Source: Mitsuaria sp. 7
GTDB taxonomy: Bacteria > Pseudomonadota > Gammaproteobacteria > Burkholderiales > Burkholderiaceae_C
DNA length: 64,000 nt
Direction of reading: 5' to 3'
NCBI RefSeq assembly: GCF_001653795.1
Contig: NZ_CP011514.1
Location: 3,428,279-3,492,278 of the forward strand
Positions 1-7,838 of this stretch are shown in pieces. The position numbers and the translations under genes were made by a program. The notes beneath the pieces were generated by a model. It did not search any database, was not told the origin of the DNA, and saw nothing but the letters and a program-made list of their open reading frames with translations. Within the stretch, counting starts at the first letter, position 1, and each line of letters begins with the position of its first letter.

Positions 1-408
1 GATCACCACCAGGATCGCGAACACGATCAGGCCGACGGCGAAGTTGCCGCCGATCAGGAAGTGGCCGAAGGATTCGATGACCTTGCCCGCGGCGCCGGCG
101 CCGGTGTGGCCTTCCAGCAGCACCACGCGGGTGGAGGCGACGTTCAGCGACAGGCGCAGCAGCGTCGTGATCAGCAGGACGGTCGGGAAGGCGGCGAAGT
201 CCAGCGGCCGCAGCATCTGCGAGGCCACCAGCATCACCATGATGGACATGGCGATGTTGAAGGTGAAGAACAGGTCCAGGGCGAAGGCCGGCAGCGGCAG
301 CACCATCATCGACAGGATGATCATGATGGCGATCGGCGCCCCGAGCGCCTGCACGATGGCGGCGCGGGGTCCGAGGAAGTTCTGCAAACGGGCCATCAGC
401 TCGTTCAT
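1..408 (-). CDS. flhA: FlhA, flagellar export gate protein (5' part only)
   Basis: The first 136 codons of FlhA, the nonameric export-gate protein of the flagellar type III secretion apparatus in the inner membrane; the rest lies beyond the left edge. The translation begins MNELMARLQNF, followed by a membrane segment rich in Ile and Met, then the family-typical LRLSLNVASTRVVLLEGH stretch and further hydrophobic helices. The start is the ATG whose first base is 408; an internal Met at codon 5 is the alternative. It lies 168 bp downstream of flhB on the same strand, and a sigma-28-type promoter sits in that gap, so it can be transcribed separately from flhB. flhF, flhG and fliA would be expected further left (inference). 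Confidence 0.95.
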   Translation of the reverse strand, partial: MNELMARLQNFLGPRAAIVQALGAPIAIMIILSMMVLPLPAFALDLFFTFNIAMSIMVMLVASQMLRPLDFAAFPTVLLITTLLRLSLNVASTRVVLLEGHTGAGAAGKVIESFGHFLIGGNFAVGLIVFAILVVI

Positions 409-473
409 CGGGTCTGCCTTCTGCCTGTTGGGGGCCGGGGGGAATCACTCGCCCGACACTGCCGTCGAGCCCC

Positions 474-517
474 GCCATTGTTCGGCGGGAGCCTCGTTTC
501 CTTTAGCTGGATAAAGG
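474..517 (-). repeat. 44-bp promoter repeat, copy upstream of flhA
   Basis: This block in the flhB-flhA gap is an imperfect copy of 1804-1847 upstream of flhB. Both begin GCCATTGTTCGGC on the plus strand and end GGATAAAGG, and both contain a sigma-28-like promoter on the minus strand. The shared sequence extends beyond the promoter boxes, on the -35 side, to GGATAAAGG. Confidence 0.8.
479..505 (-). promoter_or_regulatory. Sigma-28 (FliA) type promoter of flhA
   Basis: Read on the minus strand: TAAAG at 505-501, 14 nt, then GCCGAACA at 486-479. This fits the FliA pattern TAAAG-N14-GCCGATAA with two changes in the -10 box. It would give a leader of about 65 nt before the flhA ATG. Confidence 0.7.
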
Positions 518-531
518 GGGGAATCTCCCCC
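516..531 (-). terminator. Possible terminator after flhB
   Basis: A short hairpin (GGGGGA at 517-522 pairing with TCCCCC at 526-531, 3-nt loop) followed on the minus strand by CTTTATCC. It lies 46 bp downstream of the flhB stop and just upstream of the flhA promoter. The T run is weak. Confidence 0.4.
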
Positions 532-576
532 GAAATCGGGCCTCGCCCCCAGGGCCCCTAGGGCGTGGTCATCCCT

Positions 577-1773
577 TCAGGCGGGGTTGCCTTCGGGGAA
601 CTGGTCGTCCAGTTCTTCCTCCGGCGGCGTCCAGCCCGGCTTCTTGTGCGGATCGAGCTCGTCGGGCACCGGCGGGTTCGGCACGGCCTGCGGCGAGGCG
701 CCCTGCCCCTTCAGCGCGGCCTTGAGCTGGTACACGTAGGCCAGCACCTGCGCCACGGCGCCGAAGAGCGCGCCGGGGATCTCCCGGTCCAGCTCGGCGT
801 GGGCGTACAGGGCACGGGCCAGCGCCGGCGCCTGCAGCACCGGCACCTTGTTTTCCTTGGCGACGTCGCGGATCTTGAACGCCAGCAGGTCCATGCCCTT
901 GGCCACGACGCGCGGCGCGCCGAACTTGGTTTCGTCGTAGGCGATCGCGACCGCATAGTGGGTCGGGTTCATCACGACCAGGTCGGCCTTCGGCACGGCC
1001 TGCAGCATCCGGCGCTTCACCAGCTCCCGGGCCTTGGCGCGCATCTTGTGCTTCATCTCCAGGTTGCCTTCGGCTTCCTTGAGCTCGTTCTTGGCTTCCT
1101 CGCGGGACATCTTCAGCCGCTTGAGGTACTGGAAGCGCTGCAGCGGCACGTCGATGACGGCGAACAGCGCCAGGCACAGGCCCAGCATCATCAGGCCGCC
1201 CATCAGCTGCTTGCCCGCGAAGGCCAGCGCCGCCGGCAGCGGCACCGACATGATCCCGATGAAGCCCGCGATGCGGTCCTTCAGCGCCATCGCGCCGACG
1301 ACGCCCAGCACCAGCGACAGCGCCACGGCCTTCAGCGCCGTGGTCAGGTTCTGCATCTGGAACAGCTTGCCGAACCCGGTGATCGGATTGAGGTTGGAGA
1401 ACTTCGGCGCCAGCGGCTTCATCGTGAAGTTCCAGCCACCGGAAGCGATGTGAGCCGCGATCGCGGCCAGCGCCAGGATGATCAGCGCCGGCAGGCCCAG
1501 CATGAAGCCCTGCCAGGTCAGCGTCGACAGGCGCTCGGTCATCATGCCGGCGCTGCGCAGCTGTTCGGCATCGAAACGCAGCGAGCCTTCCAGCATGCGC
1601 TGCAGGGTTTCGACAGCGTACGGTGTCGAGGTCGCGAACAAGGCGCCGCCCGTGGCCATCACCGCGAAATGCGGCAGGTCCCGGGAGCGCGGCAGTTGAC
1701 CCTCCTTGCGAGATCTTTCGATCTTTTTCTGCGAGGCGGGTAAGTTGCGGTCTTGTGCGTCTTGATCGGCCAT
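577..1773 (-). CDS. flhB: FlhB, flagellar export switch protein
   Basis: A 398-residue inner-membrane component of the flagellar type III export gate. It self-cleaves to switch substrate class from rod/hook to filament proteins. The N-terminus has the family signature (SQKKIERSRKEGQLPRSRDL), then four hydrophobic segments between about residues 35 and 210. The NPTH autocleavage motif is at residues 269-272, followed by the FlhB-C domain (YAVAIAYDETKFGAPRVVAKG). The Pro-rich acidic tail (PVPDELDPHKKPGWTPPEEELDD) is a little longer than in enterics. It has its own sigma-28-type promoter and is followed by flhA. Confidence 0.97.
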   Translation of the reverse strand: MADQDAQDRNLPASQKKIERSRKEGQLPRSRDLPHFAVMATGGALFATSTPYAVETLQRMLEGSLRFDAEQLRSAGMMTERLSTLTWQGFMLGLPALIILALAAIAAHIASGGWNFTMKPLAPKFSNLNPITGFGKLFQMQNLTTALKAVALSLVLGVVGAMALKDRIAGFIGIMSVPLPAALAFAGKQLMGGLMMLGLCLALFAVIDVPLQRFQYLKRLKMSREEAKNELKEAEGNLEMKHKMRAKARELVKRRMLQAVPKADLVVMNPTHYAVAIAYDETKFGAPRVVAKGMDLLAFKIRDVAKENKVPVLQAPALARALYAHAELDREIPGALFGAVAQVLAYVYQLKAALKGQGASPQAVPNPPVPDELDPHKKPGWTPPEEELDDQFPEGNPA

Positions 1774-1803
1774 GGGTGGTCACGGCGCAAATGCCGTGGC
1801 CTC

Positions 1804-1847
1804 GCCATTGTTCGGCCGGAGGGGGTTTCGCTTTAGCCGGATAAAGG
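1804..1847 (-). repeat. 44-bp promoter repeat, copy upstream of flhB
   Basis: Partner of the repeat at 474-517. The two differ mainly in the spacer between the -35 and -10 boxes, while the boxes and the outer GCCATTGTTCGGC and GGATAAAGG ends agree. Confidence 0.8.
1809..1835 (-). promoter_or_regulatory. Sigma-28 (FliA) type promoter of flhB
   Basis: Minus strand: TAAAG at 1835-1831, 14-nt spacer, GCCGAACA at 1816-1809. The -10 box is identical to that of the flhA promoter. The predicted leader to the flhB ATG at 1773 is about 30 nt. Confidence 0.7.
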
Positions 1848-1888
1848 CCCGAAATCAGCCGGACTTCAGCACGCAGGCCCAGAAAGCA

Positions 1889-1914
1889 GAAACCCGCGCC
1901 TGGGCGCGGGTTTC
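1889..1914 (-). terminator. Intrinsic terminator after cheZ
   Basis: A perfect 12-bp stem, GAAACCCGCGCC (1889-1900) pairing with GGCGCGGGTTTC (1903-1914). On the minus strand it is followed by TGCTTTCTGGG. It lies 26 bp past the cheZ stop and upstream of the flhB promoter, closing the mot-che transcript. Confidence 0.85.
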
Positions 1915-1940
1915 GTTGCGGCAATACCAGCTTCGAAGAA

Positions 1941-2579
1941 TCAGAAGCCCAGCGATGCCAGCAGATCGTCCACTTCGGACTGGTTGGCCACCACGTCGGC
2001 GCGGCCTTCCGGATTCACGACCGGTCCTTGCAGGATGCTCGGATCGACCTTTTCGCGCTGTTCCGGCGGGACCACCGAGACCAGCAGCTTCACCAGCGAA
2101 TCTTCCAGGTCGTTGGCAAGCGTCACGACTTTGGCCACCACCTGGCCGGTCAGGTCATGGAAGTCCTGCGACAGCATGATGTCGGTCAGGTGGGTGTCGA
2201 TCTTCGACGTGGAGGATTCGACCTCCTTGACGAAGTTCAGCACCGCGCCGGACGCCACCGCGCGGACCGGGTCCGCGGTGATCGCCTGGGCCATCGCGTT
2301 GGCGGCTTCGGTGATCTTGGCGTGCTCGGCCTTGGCCTGGTCGACCGAGTTCAGCACCTTGTTGGCGGCGTCGGCGGTCTTGTTGGCGATGTAGGTCAGG
2401 CGGCTGCGCGCGTCGGGCAGCCCGTCGGTCGCGACCTGCAGCTTGGGCATCACGCCCAACTGCTGCATCGTGTCGTGCAGCACGCGCGTGATCGTGCCGA
2501 TCTGTTGGAACACCTCGGGCGAGACCGTCAAGGGCTCGTTGGATTGCGAGGTCAGTTTGGCCAGCTCTTCCATCTGCAT
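1941..2579 (-). CDS. cheZ: CheZ, phosphatase of CheY-P
   Basis: A 212-residue CheZ, which dephosphorylates CheY-P to terminate the motor-switching signal. Family hallmarks: the long helical hairpin, the catalytic block DFHDLTGQ at about residues 139-146 (Asp142 and Gln146 match the E. coli active-site pair), and a C-terminal CheY-tethering peptide (EVDDLLASLGF). The N-terminus MQMEELAKL is preceded by a GGGAGTCCCACC stretch serving as ribosome binding site. It sits 16 bp after cheY on the same strand, so enzyme and substrate are co-transcribed. Confidence 0.97.
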   Translation of the reverse strand: MQMEELAKLTSQSNEPLTVSPEVFQQIGTITRVLHDTMQQLGVMPKLQVATDGLPDARSRLTYIANKTADAANKVLNSVDQAKAEHAKITEAANAMAQAITADPVRAVASGAVLNFVKEVESSTSKIDTHLTDIMLSQDFHDLTGQVVAKVVTLANDLEDSLVKLLVSVVPPEQREKVDPSILQGPVVNPEGRADVVANQSEVDDLLASLGF

Positions 2580-2595
2580 GGTGGGACTCCCAGCG

Positions 2596-2988
2596 TCAGG
2601 CCGCAGCGGCCAGCTTCTGCATGATCTTCAGGACCTTTTCCTCCAGCGTGGCCTTCGTGAATGGCTTCACGATGTAGCCCGCCGCACCGCTTTGCGCGGC
2701 CAGGACGATGTCTTCCTTGCGGGCTTCCGCCGTCACCATCAGCACCGGCAGGTGCTTCAGCGTGGCGTCTTCCTTGATGGCCTTGAGCAGTTCGAAGCCA
2801 TTCATGTTGGGCATGTTGATGTCGCTGACGACGAAATCGTATTTCGCCTGTTTCAGCATGCTCAGGGCCTCGACGCCGTCTTCCGCCTCTTCGGCGTTGT
2901 TGTAGCCGATCTCCTTCAGCAGACCGCGCACGATCCGGCGCATGGTCGAGAAGTCGTCGACGATCAAGAATTTCATGTCAGTGCTCAT
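2596..2988 (-). CDS. cheY: CheY, chemotaxis response regulator
   Basis: A single-domain receiver of 130 residues that carries the signal from CheA to FliM/FliN at the motor. It has the acidic pair Asp11-Asp12, phosphoacceptor Asp56, switch Thr86 and Lys108 (VKPF), all as in E. coli CheY. A GAGGAAC ribosome binding site precedes the ATG at 2988. It follows motB and precedes cheZ. A second CheY-like gene with a different sequence lies beside cheA at 36792, so this one, paired with cheZ, is the better candidate for the motor-binding CheY (inference). Confidence 0.96.
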   Translation of the reverse strand: MSTDMKFLIVDDFSTMRRIVRGLLKEIGYNNAEEAEDGVEALSMLKQAKYDFVVSDINMPNMNGFELLKAIKEDATLKHLPVLMVTAEARKEDIVLAAQSGAAGYIVKPFTKATLEEKVLKIMQKLAAAA

Positions 2989-3061
2989 GGCGTTCCTCTG
3001 AGGGGACTGGAGGGCTTAAGGCGAGATCTGGTTATAGATGACAGAACGTCGATCCGGAACG

Positions 3062-4009
3062 TTATCGACCCGCGGGCGCGGAACTTGAGGCCTGCGGCGC
3101 GCTCGCCGCGGGGTCTGAAGCGTCCTCGTCCTCATCGGGCAGGTTCTTCAGCACCGCATCTTCAGCGTCGCGATTCATCACGATGATGCTGATGCGGCGA
3201 TTGACTTGGGCCTTGGGGTCTTTCGTGTCGAGCAACTTGCTCGACGCCAACCCCTGCACGCGAAGGACCCGGGCATCCGGCAAACCGCCCGCCACCAGCT
3301 CGCGCCGCGAGGCATTGGCCCGGTCCGCCGACAGTTCCCAGTTGCTGTATCCGCGCTCGCCTGCAGAAAACGGCTGTGAATCCGTATGACCTTCCAGCGT
3401 CAGCCGGTTGGGCACCTCGGACAACACGTTGCCGAGTTCCTGCAGCAACTCGCGCATATACGGTTTCACCACCGCGCTGCCGCTGTCAAACATCGGACGA
3501 TTATTCTCGTCCACGATTTGAATCCGCAAGCCCTCGCGTGTCATGTCGAGTCGGATTTGTCCACCTAATGCCGCAATTTTCGGGTTCTCGGCGATGATTT
3601 TCTCGACCTTGTCCTTCAACTGCTGCAGACGTACGCGCTCCGCCCGCCGCTGCTCTTCCTTGAGGGCCTTCAGGTTGATGGTTTTGCGGGGAGATTGGAC
3701 GTCGCCGGCCTTGACCTGGCCGGTCTGGCGCGTCAGGTCCTGACCGCCGCCCTTGATGATGTGCGACGCGTCGCCCGAACCCGAGCCGCCGAACATCGCC
3801 ACCTTCAACGGCGAGGCGAAATAGTCCGCGATGCCCTTCTTGTCGCCCTCGGTCGTCGAGCCGAGCAGCCACATCAGCAGGAAGAAGGCCATCATCGCCG
3901 TCACGAAGTCGGCGTACGCGATCTTCCACGCGCCGCCGTGAGCGGCATGGCCGCCCTTCTTGACGCGTTTGATGATGATGGGCTGGAGCTTCTTGGCGTC
4001 ACCGGCCAT
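3062..4009 (-). CDS. motB: MotB, stator protein
   Basis: A 315-residue stator subunit that anchors the MotA/B proton channel to peptidoglycan. A basic cytoplasmic N-terminus leads into one membrane helix (YADFVTAMMAFFLLMWLLGS) carrying the essential proton-binding Asp34. A plug/linker follows, then an OmpA-like peptidoglycan-binding domain (LTLEGHTDSQPF, NWELSADRA). The C-terminal 25 residues are an Asp/Glu/Ala/Ser-rich tail without known role. It starts 15 bp after motA. Confidence 0.97.
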   Translation of the reverse strand: MAGDAKKLQPIIIKRVKKGGHAAHGGAWKIAYADFVTAMMAFFLLMWLLGSTTEGDKKGIADYFASPLKVAMFGGSGSGDASHIIKGGGQDLTRQTGQVKAGDVQSPRKTINLKALKEEQRRAERVRLQQLKDKVEKIIAENPKIAALGGQIRLDMTREGLRIQIVDENNRPMFDSGSAVVKPYMRELLQELGNVLSEVPNRLTLEGHTDSQPFSAGERGYSNWELSADRANASRRELVAGGLPDARVLRVQGLASSKLLDTKDPKAQVNRRISIIVMNRDAEDAVLKNLPDEDEDASDPAASAPQASSSAPAGR

Positions 4010-4024
4010 GGTGATTCACTCCGT

Positions 4025-4882
4025 TCACTTCTTCTTCACGTGGCCTTCGAGCTCGGCGAAGGTCGGGCGCTCAGTCGAGTACAGCACCTTGCGTCCGAAT
4101 TCGATCGCCACCTGCGGTGCGTAGCCCTGCATCGAGGCCAGCAGCGTGGTCTTGATGCATTGGAGTTCCTTGCCGGCCTCGTCGACCTTGGCTTCCAGCG
4201 CGCCGGCCAGCGGCTCGGCGAAGGCGTAGGCCAGGAGAATTCCGAGGAAAGTACCGACCAGCGCCGAGCCGATCATCCCGCCCAGCACCGCCGGCGGCTG
4301 ACCGACCGAGCCCATGGTGTTCACCACGCCCAGCACCGCGGCCACGATGCCGAAGGCCGGCAGGCCACCCGCCAGACGTTGCAGCGCGATCACGGCGAGG
4401 AAGGCCTCGTGGTGGTGGGTATCGATCTCGGCGTCCATCAGGGACTCGATCTCGTGTGCGTTCAGATTGCCGGAGACCATCATCCGCAGGTAGTCGGTGA
4501 TGAACTCGGTGACGTGGTGGTCATTGCCCACCGTCGGGTATTTCTGGAACAGCGCCGAGCTGTGCGGATCCTCGACGTCCTTTTCGATGGACATCAGGCC
4601 TTCCTTGCGCGCCTTCTGCAGGATGTCGTACAGCAGCGCCAGCAGCTCCATGTAGCGCGCCTTGGTGTACTTGCTGCCCTTGAAGCAGTCGCCCAGGCCC
4701 TTCATGGTGGCCTTCATGACCTTGGGCGGGTTCGTGGCGAGCATGCCGCCGATCGCCGCGCCGAAGATGGTGGTCATCTCGAACGGCAGTGCGTGCAGCA
4801 CCACGCTGATGTTGCCTCCGTGCGCGATGAACACGCCGAAGATGCAGGCCAGTGCCAGCAGCCAACCGATGATGACAAACAT
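4025..4882 (-). CDS. motA: MotA, stator proton-channel protein
   Basis: A 285-residue MotA. Four hydrophobic segments (about residues 1-25, 30-50, 170-190 and 200-225) flank the cytoplasmic loop that contacts FliG, including the conserved region RYMELLALLYDILQKARKEG. It forms the proton-driven stator with MotB directly downstream. A Lys-rich C-terminus (EGHVKKK) is present. The gene lies 12 bp after the methyltransferase gene, so the flhDC-methyltransferase-motAB-cheYZ run looks like one transcript. Confidence 0.97.
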   Translation of the reverse strand: MFVIIGWLLALACIFGVFIAHGGNISVVLHALPFEMTTIFGAAIGGMLATNPPKVMKATMKGLGDCFKGSKYTKARYMELLALLYDILQKARKEGLMSIEKDVEDPHSSALFQKYPTVGNDHHVTEFITDYLRMMVSGNLNAHEIESLMDAEIDTHHHEAFLAVIALQRLAGGLPAFGIVAAVLGVVNTMGSVGQPPAVLGGMIGSALVGTFLGILLAYAFAEPLAGALEAKVDEAGKELQCIKTTLLASMQGYAPQVAIEFGRKVLYSTERPTFAELEGHVKKK

Positions 4883-4894
4883 GAAATGGGTTCC

Positions 4895-5653
4895 TCAGGC
4901 CTTGAGTTCGCTCACCCGGTAGACATACAGCTGATGCCGGGTGCCGGTGTCCAGTTGCGCGAAGACGGGTTGTCCCGGCAGCGGAAAGTCCAGGCTGACC
5001 AGCCAACTGCCCGGTCGCATTTCGTTGCGCGCCTTGTGCAGCGCGCGTGGCATCGATTCGGGTCTCTGGAAAAGATAGACCAGGTCCGTCTCGCGCCACG
5101 ACTGGGCCCACAGGTCGCCCCTGGCAATATCGGCCCAGGGGCAGCGCAGGCGGGCCAGCAGCCACAGGAAGCCACTGTATTCAATGCCCGCGAAACGCAC
5201 GCCCGGATAAGCGCGGCGAAGAGCCACCAATCCGTCGCCTAGTCCGCAGCCGGCATCCAGCACGCGTGCGCCCTCGTGCAGCTTCACACGTTCCGGGAGC
5301 GCGCGCAGCGCGTCGTGAGGAGTCGGGAATAGCGGAGCGTCGCTCCAGCCGCGGCGGGGATAGGCCAATACGAGCACGGCCAGTGGGATCAGCCAGATCC
5401 ATGCCGGCAGATCGGTGCCCGTGAAAAGCAAGGCCATCGGAAACCCGGCGGCCACGATCATCCGGCGCCAGGTCTGGCGATGGAGTCCGGCGAGGATCAG
5501 CCCGAGGCCGGAGGCGACGATCGCCGCTGGCCAGTCGGGCCCGAACAGGCGCCAGATAGCGAAGCAGGCGCCCCAGCTCAGCAGCGCCAGCGTCGGCCAA
5601 CGCAGCGCGGAGGGAGTGTCTCCAGAAGCGGCGCGGGGAAGTCGGGCAGCCAT
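4895..5653 (-). CDS. Membrane-anchored SAM-dependent methyltransferase
   Basis: A 252-residue protein with about four N-terminal hydrophobic segments (first 110 residues), then a class I methyltransferase fold. Motif I is VLDAGCGLGDG and the acidic strand-2 end is GIEYS. The downstream region (DLVYLFQRPESMP, GSWLVSLDFPLPG) resembles small Rossmann methyltransferases; the substrate is unknown. The start at 5653 is preferred because it has TTGAGGGC upstream and lies 10 bp after the flhC1 stop; a longer open frame overlaps flhC1 and is unlikely. Its place between flhC and motA suggests it is made with the motility genes; modification of a flagellar or membrane component is speculation. Confidence 0.75.
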   Translation of the reverse strand: MAARLPRAASGDTPSALRWPTLALLSWGACFAIWRLFGPDWPAAIVASGLGLILAGLHRQTWRRMIVAAGFPMALLFTGTDLPAWIWLIPLAVLVLAYPRRGWSDAPLFPTPHDALRALPERVKLHEGARVLDAGCGLGDGLVALRRAYPGVRFAGIEYSGFLWLLARLRCPWADIARGDLWAQSWRETDLVYLFQRPESMPRALHKARNEMRPGSWLVSLDFPLPGQPVFAQLDTGTRHQLYVYRVSELKA

Positions 5654-5663
5654 GGCGGCGCCC

Positions 5664-6200
5664 TCAATGCATCTGGATGCCGCCGGCCGCCTTGCCCTTG
5701 CCGGCGCGCGCCGGGGGGTTGCACAGGCCGCAGACGTAGTGCTTGGCAACCTCGTGCGGGTGGGTCACGAAATGACCGCCGCACTTGCTGCACTTGGTCA
5801 TCGTCAGCATGCCGTTGTCCACGAACTTCACCAGGCGCCACGCGCGGGTGACGGACAGCAGCTGTTCCAGGTTCTGCGCTGCGGTCTGCTCCTGGTACAG
5901 CTGGTAGGCCTTGATGACGACGTCGATCTCGTCCATCTCGGCGACCTTGTTCAGGTACTCGTGAATGTTCAGGAACAGGCTGGCGTGGATGTTGGGCTGC
6001 CAGGTCATGAACCAGTCCGTCGAGAACGGCAGCTGGCCCTTGCTGGGACTCTTGCCCGAGACTTCCTTGTACAGGCGCAACAGACGCTCGTAGCTCAGGT
6101 CTGTTTCCGACTCCAGCACCTGCAGGCGCGCGCCCAGATGAATCAGCGTCACCGCACGATCGATCTGCTTGGCTTCGGTCAGGATGGACTTGGTGCGCAT
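5664..6200 (-). CDS. flhC: FlhC, flagellar master regulator subunit (copy 1)
   Basis: 178 residues. FlhC pairs with FlhD (FlhD4C2) to activate early flagellar operons. The protein is complete and carries the four zinc-binding cysteines C137, C140, C157 and C160 (TKCSKCGG and YVCGLCN). It differs from copy 2 (7839-8375) at only three positions, T3N, H21K and T106A, while the DNA differs at scattered mostly synonymous sites. It lies downstream of flhD1 with a 56-bp gap and is followed at once by the methyltransferase and motA. Confidence 0.96.
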   Translation of the reverse strand: MRTKSILTEAKQIDRAVTLIHLGARLQVLESETDLSYERLLRLYKEVSGKSPSKGQLPFSTDWFMTWQPNIHASLFLNIHEYLNKVAEMDEIDVVIKAYQLYQEQTAAQNLEQLLSVTRAWRLVKFVDNGMLTMTKCSKCGGHFVTHPHEVAKHYVCGLCNPPARAGKGKAAGGIQMH

Positions 6201-6256
6201 GTCGGTGTCTCCGGCTTCAGTTCAGCTTCAGTTGACGCAAGGGGCGTCGATATGAC

Positions 6257-6580
6257 TCAGGCGGCTTCCTGATGACGTCCAGCCATCAGGATGGAGGCAT
6301 GCAGACGGGACACGCTGTCGTTGGCGGCCGGCTTGCCGTGCGAGGTCAGCAGGCCCCACACCAGGTCGTCGTCCATGCGGAAGCGGCACAGCAGCGTGTT
6401 GCCCGAGGCGATCTTCAGCATCTGGGCGGCGCTCAGCGTGTTCAGCAGCGTCGCGGTTTCTTCCGAGATGCCCAGACGATACAGCGCCTGCTCGCGGTCG
6501 GCACGGATCAGGCTCTGGGCCAGCATCAGGTACGACAGGTTGGCTTCGCGGATCTCGGCGAGGATTTGGTCGGCGTTCAT
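6257..6580 (-). CDS. flhD: FlhD, flagellar master regulator subunit (copy 1)
   Basis: 107 residues, all-helical family, with the conserved Cys65 and the C-terminal helical region. Together with FlhC it activates class 2 flagellar genes. A CAGGAGCC ribosome binding site precedes the ATG. Relative to copy 2 it differs at A3S, A27T, A51P, L55M and I57M and is one Ala shorter at the C-terminus. No ORF lies between its start and the glycosyltransferase stop at 6770; that 189-bp gap holds the conserved upstream element at 6709-6727. Confidence 0.95.
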   Translation of the reverse strand: MNADQILAEIREANLSYLMLAQSLIRADREQALYRLGISEETATLLNTLSAAQMLKIASGNTLLCRFRMDDDLVWGLLTSHGKPAANDSVSRLHASILMAGRHQEAA

Positions 6581-6708
6581 CGTTCGGCTCCTGGGGTGTT
6601 GGGTGCTGATGTCGTTTCGTTTCAGCGTGAGACGAACTGTAGAGATCCCGACATGTCAGCAACATCAGGTCGCTTCCATCTCCGACTTAGGGAGCGCGCC
6701 GACGCGCT

Positions 6709-6727
6709 TGTCAGATGAATTCCTACA
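6709..6727 (-). promoter_or_regulatory. Conserved element upstream of flhD1
   Basis: On the minus strand TGTAGGAATTCATCTGACA, an imperfect dyad. The same element with a changed centre lies upstream of flhD2 (8890-8908), and both are followed by CTCCCTA at a similar distance (TAGGGAG at 6688-6694 on plus). It could be a LuxR/NarL-type regulator site, with CTGACA doubling as a -35 hexamer. Function is inferred from conservation only. Confidence 0.55.
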
Positions 6728-6738
6728 AGATGCCAGAT

Positions 6739-6758
6739 CAGCGCCATCGCGGCGCTGC
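6739..6758. terminator. Weak hairpin after the glycosyltransferase gene
   Basis: CAGCGCC and GGCGCTG form a 7-bp stem with a 5-nt loop just past the stop of the glycosyltransferase gene. The T run (CTTTTTG) is on the plus-strand side, the wrong side for the minus-strand genes, so termination there is doubtful and some read-through into flhD1 is possible. Confidence 0.35.
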
Positions 6759-6769
6759 TTTTTGAGGGA

Positions 6770-7810
6770 TCACCGCGCCCCGCGCAGTGCCTTGGCCTCC
6801 TCTGGACGCCCGGTGGCCTCCAGGACCAAGGCAAGGTTGTAGGCCGCCAGGCGACTGCCGCGCCCCTCAACAGCGCCCGGCATGTCCGGACGCTCGCCGA
6901 TCTCAAGGCAGCGGCGCCACGCGCCCTCAATCATCGGAACCAGGGCCTCGGCGCGTTGAGGCTCGTCCGCCGCCCAGTCCAGCAGCAGATCCCCCAGCGC
7001 GAAGAAGAAGTCCGGCGAGTCCGCGCATCTTTGCAATTGCGTTTCAGCGAAGACCATGCCGTCGGCATGGCGCTTCAGCGATTTCAGGCTAAAGAGTCTT
7101 CTCGCGACCAGGTCGTTCCACCATGCGGGCAGGAATGGCAACGAGGTCAAGCGGTCTGCGGCATTCGCGAACGCAGCTTCCGCAGCCGCGAAGCGGTCGT
7201 AGACCGAAAAATCCTTGCCAAGCTGGTACCAGAGATACGGATTCGCGGGATCCTCGTCGACTGCGGCGCGCAGCAACTCCTCATTGCGACCTTGCTTCAC
7301 GTGAAGCCGTTCCGGCAGGTAGCCGTCGTGCGCCACATGGACGTCGAGTGCCCGGACAGGCAAGTCATGCGCGGGCTGTTCGTGGATGCGGCCGGTGTAT
7401 CGGATATGCCCCGGGAGCACGCGGCTGAGGCGCGATTGAGCGGTACCGCCGTCGAAGTGATCCTGGAGCGCGATCGTGCCGATGAATTCGGGCGCCGTGT
7501 CGCGCAACGCCTCAAGCGCAGCCCCACCGCCCTCCCCGACCAGCCATTCATCGGCGTCCAGCACGATGTGCCAGTCGGCGCCTGCAGCATCGAGCGCGGC
7601 ATTGCGCGCGGCGGCGAAATCATTGATCCACGGGAAATGCGCGACCCGGGCGCCTGCGGCTTCGGCCAGACGAACGGTGTCATCGGTCGACCCGGTGTCC
7701 ATGACCAGTAGTTCGTCCACGAATGGACGAACGCTGGTCAGCAACCTGGCGATCGTCGCCGCCTCATTGCGGGCGATGACGACCAGGCAACTGCGCCAGC
7801 GAGTGGACAT
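6770..7810 (-). CDS. Family 2 glycosyltransferase with TPR-like C-terminus
   Basis: 346 residues. The GT-A domain comes first (CLVVIARNEAATIARLL, then DTGSTDDTV, then the metal-binding DxD motif in VLDADEW). A C-terminal half of helical repeats resembles TPR (YLWYQLGKDFSVYDRFAAAEAAFANA; AYNLALVLEATGRPEEAKAL). This build is common in SunS-like and flagellin or LPS glycosyltransferases; the acceptor here is not known. The start at 7810 follows the flhC2 stop by 28 bp; longer readings overlap flhC2 in another frame. No clear Shine-Dalgarno is seen. It sits between the two flhDC copies, so flagellin glycosylation is a reasonable but unproven idea. Confidence 0.8.
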   Translation of the reverse strand: MSTRWRSCLVVIARNEAATIARLLTSVRPFVDELLVMDTGSTDDTVRLAEAAGARVAHFPWINDFAAARNAALDAAGADWHIVLDADEWLVGEGGGAALEALRDTAPEFIGTIALQDHFDGGTAQSRLSRVLPGHIRYTGRIHEQPAHDLPVRALDVHVAHDGYLPERLHVKQGRNEELLRAAVDEDPANPYLWYQLGKDFSVYDRFAAAEAAFANAADRLTSLPFLPAWWNDLVARRLFSLKSLKRHADGMVFAETQLQRCADSPDFFFALGDLLLDWAADEPQRAEALVPMIEGAWRRCLEIGERPDMPGAVEGRGSRLAAYNLALVLEATGRPEEAKALRGAR

Positions 7811-7838
7811 TCGAAGGAGCGAACCTGACTCGATGCGC

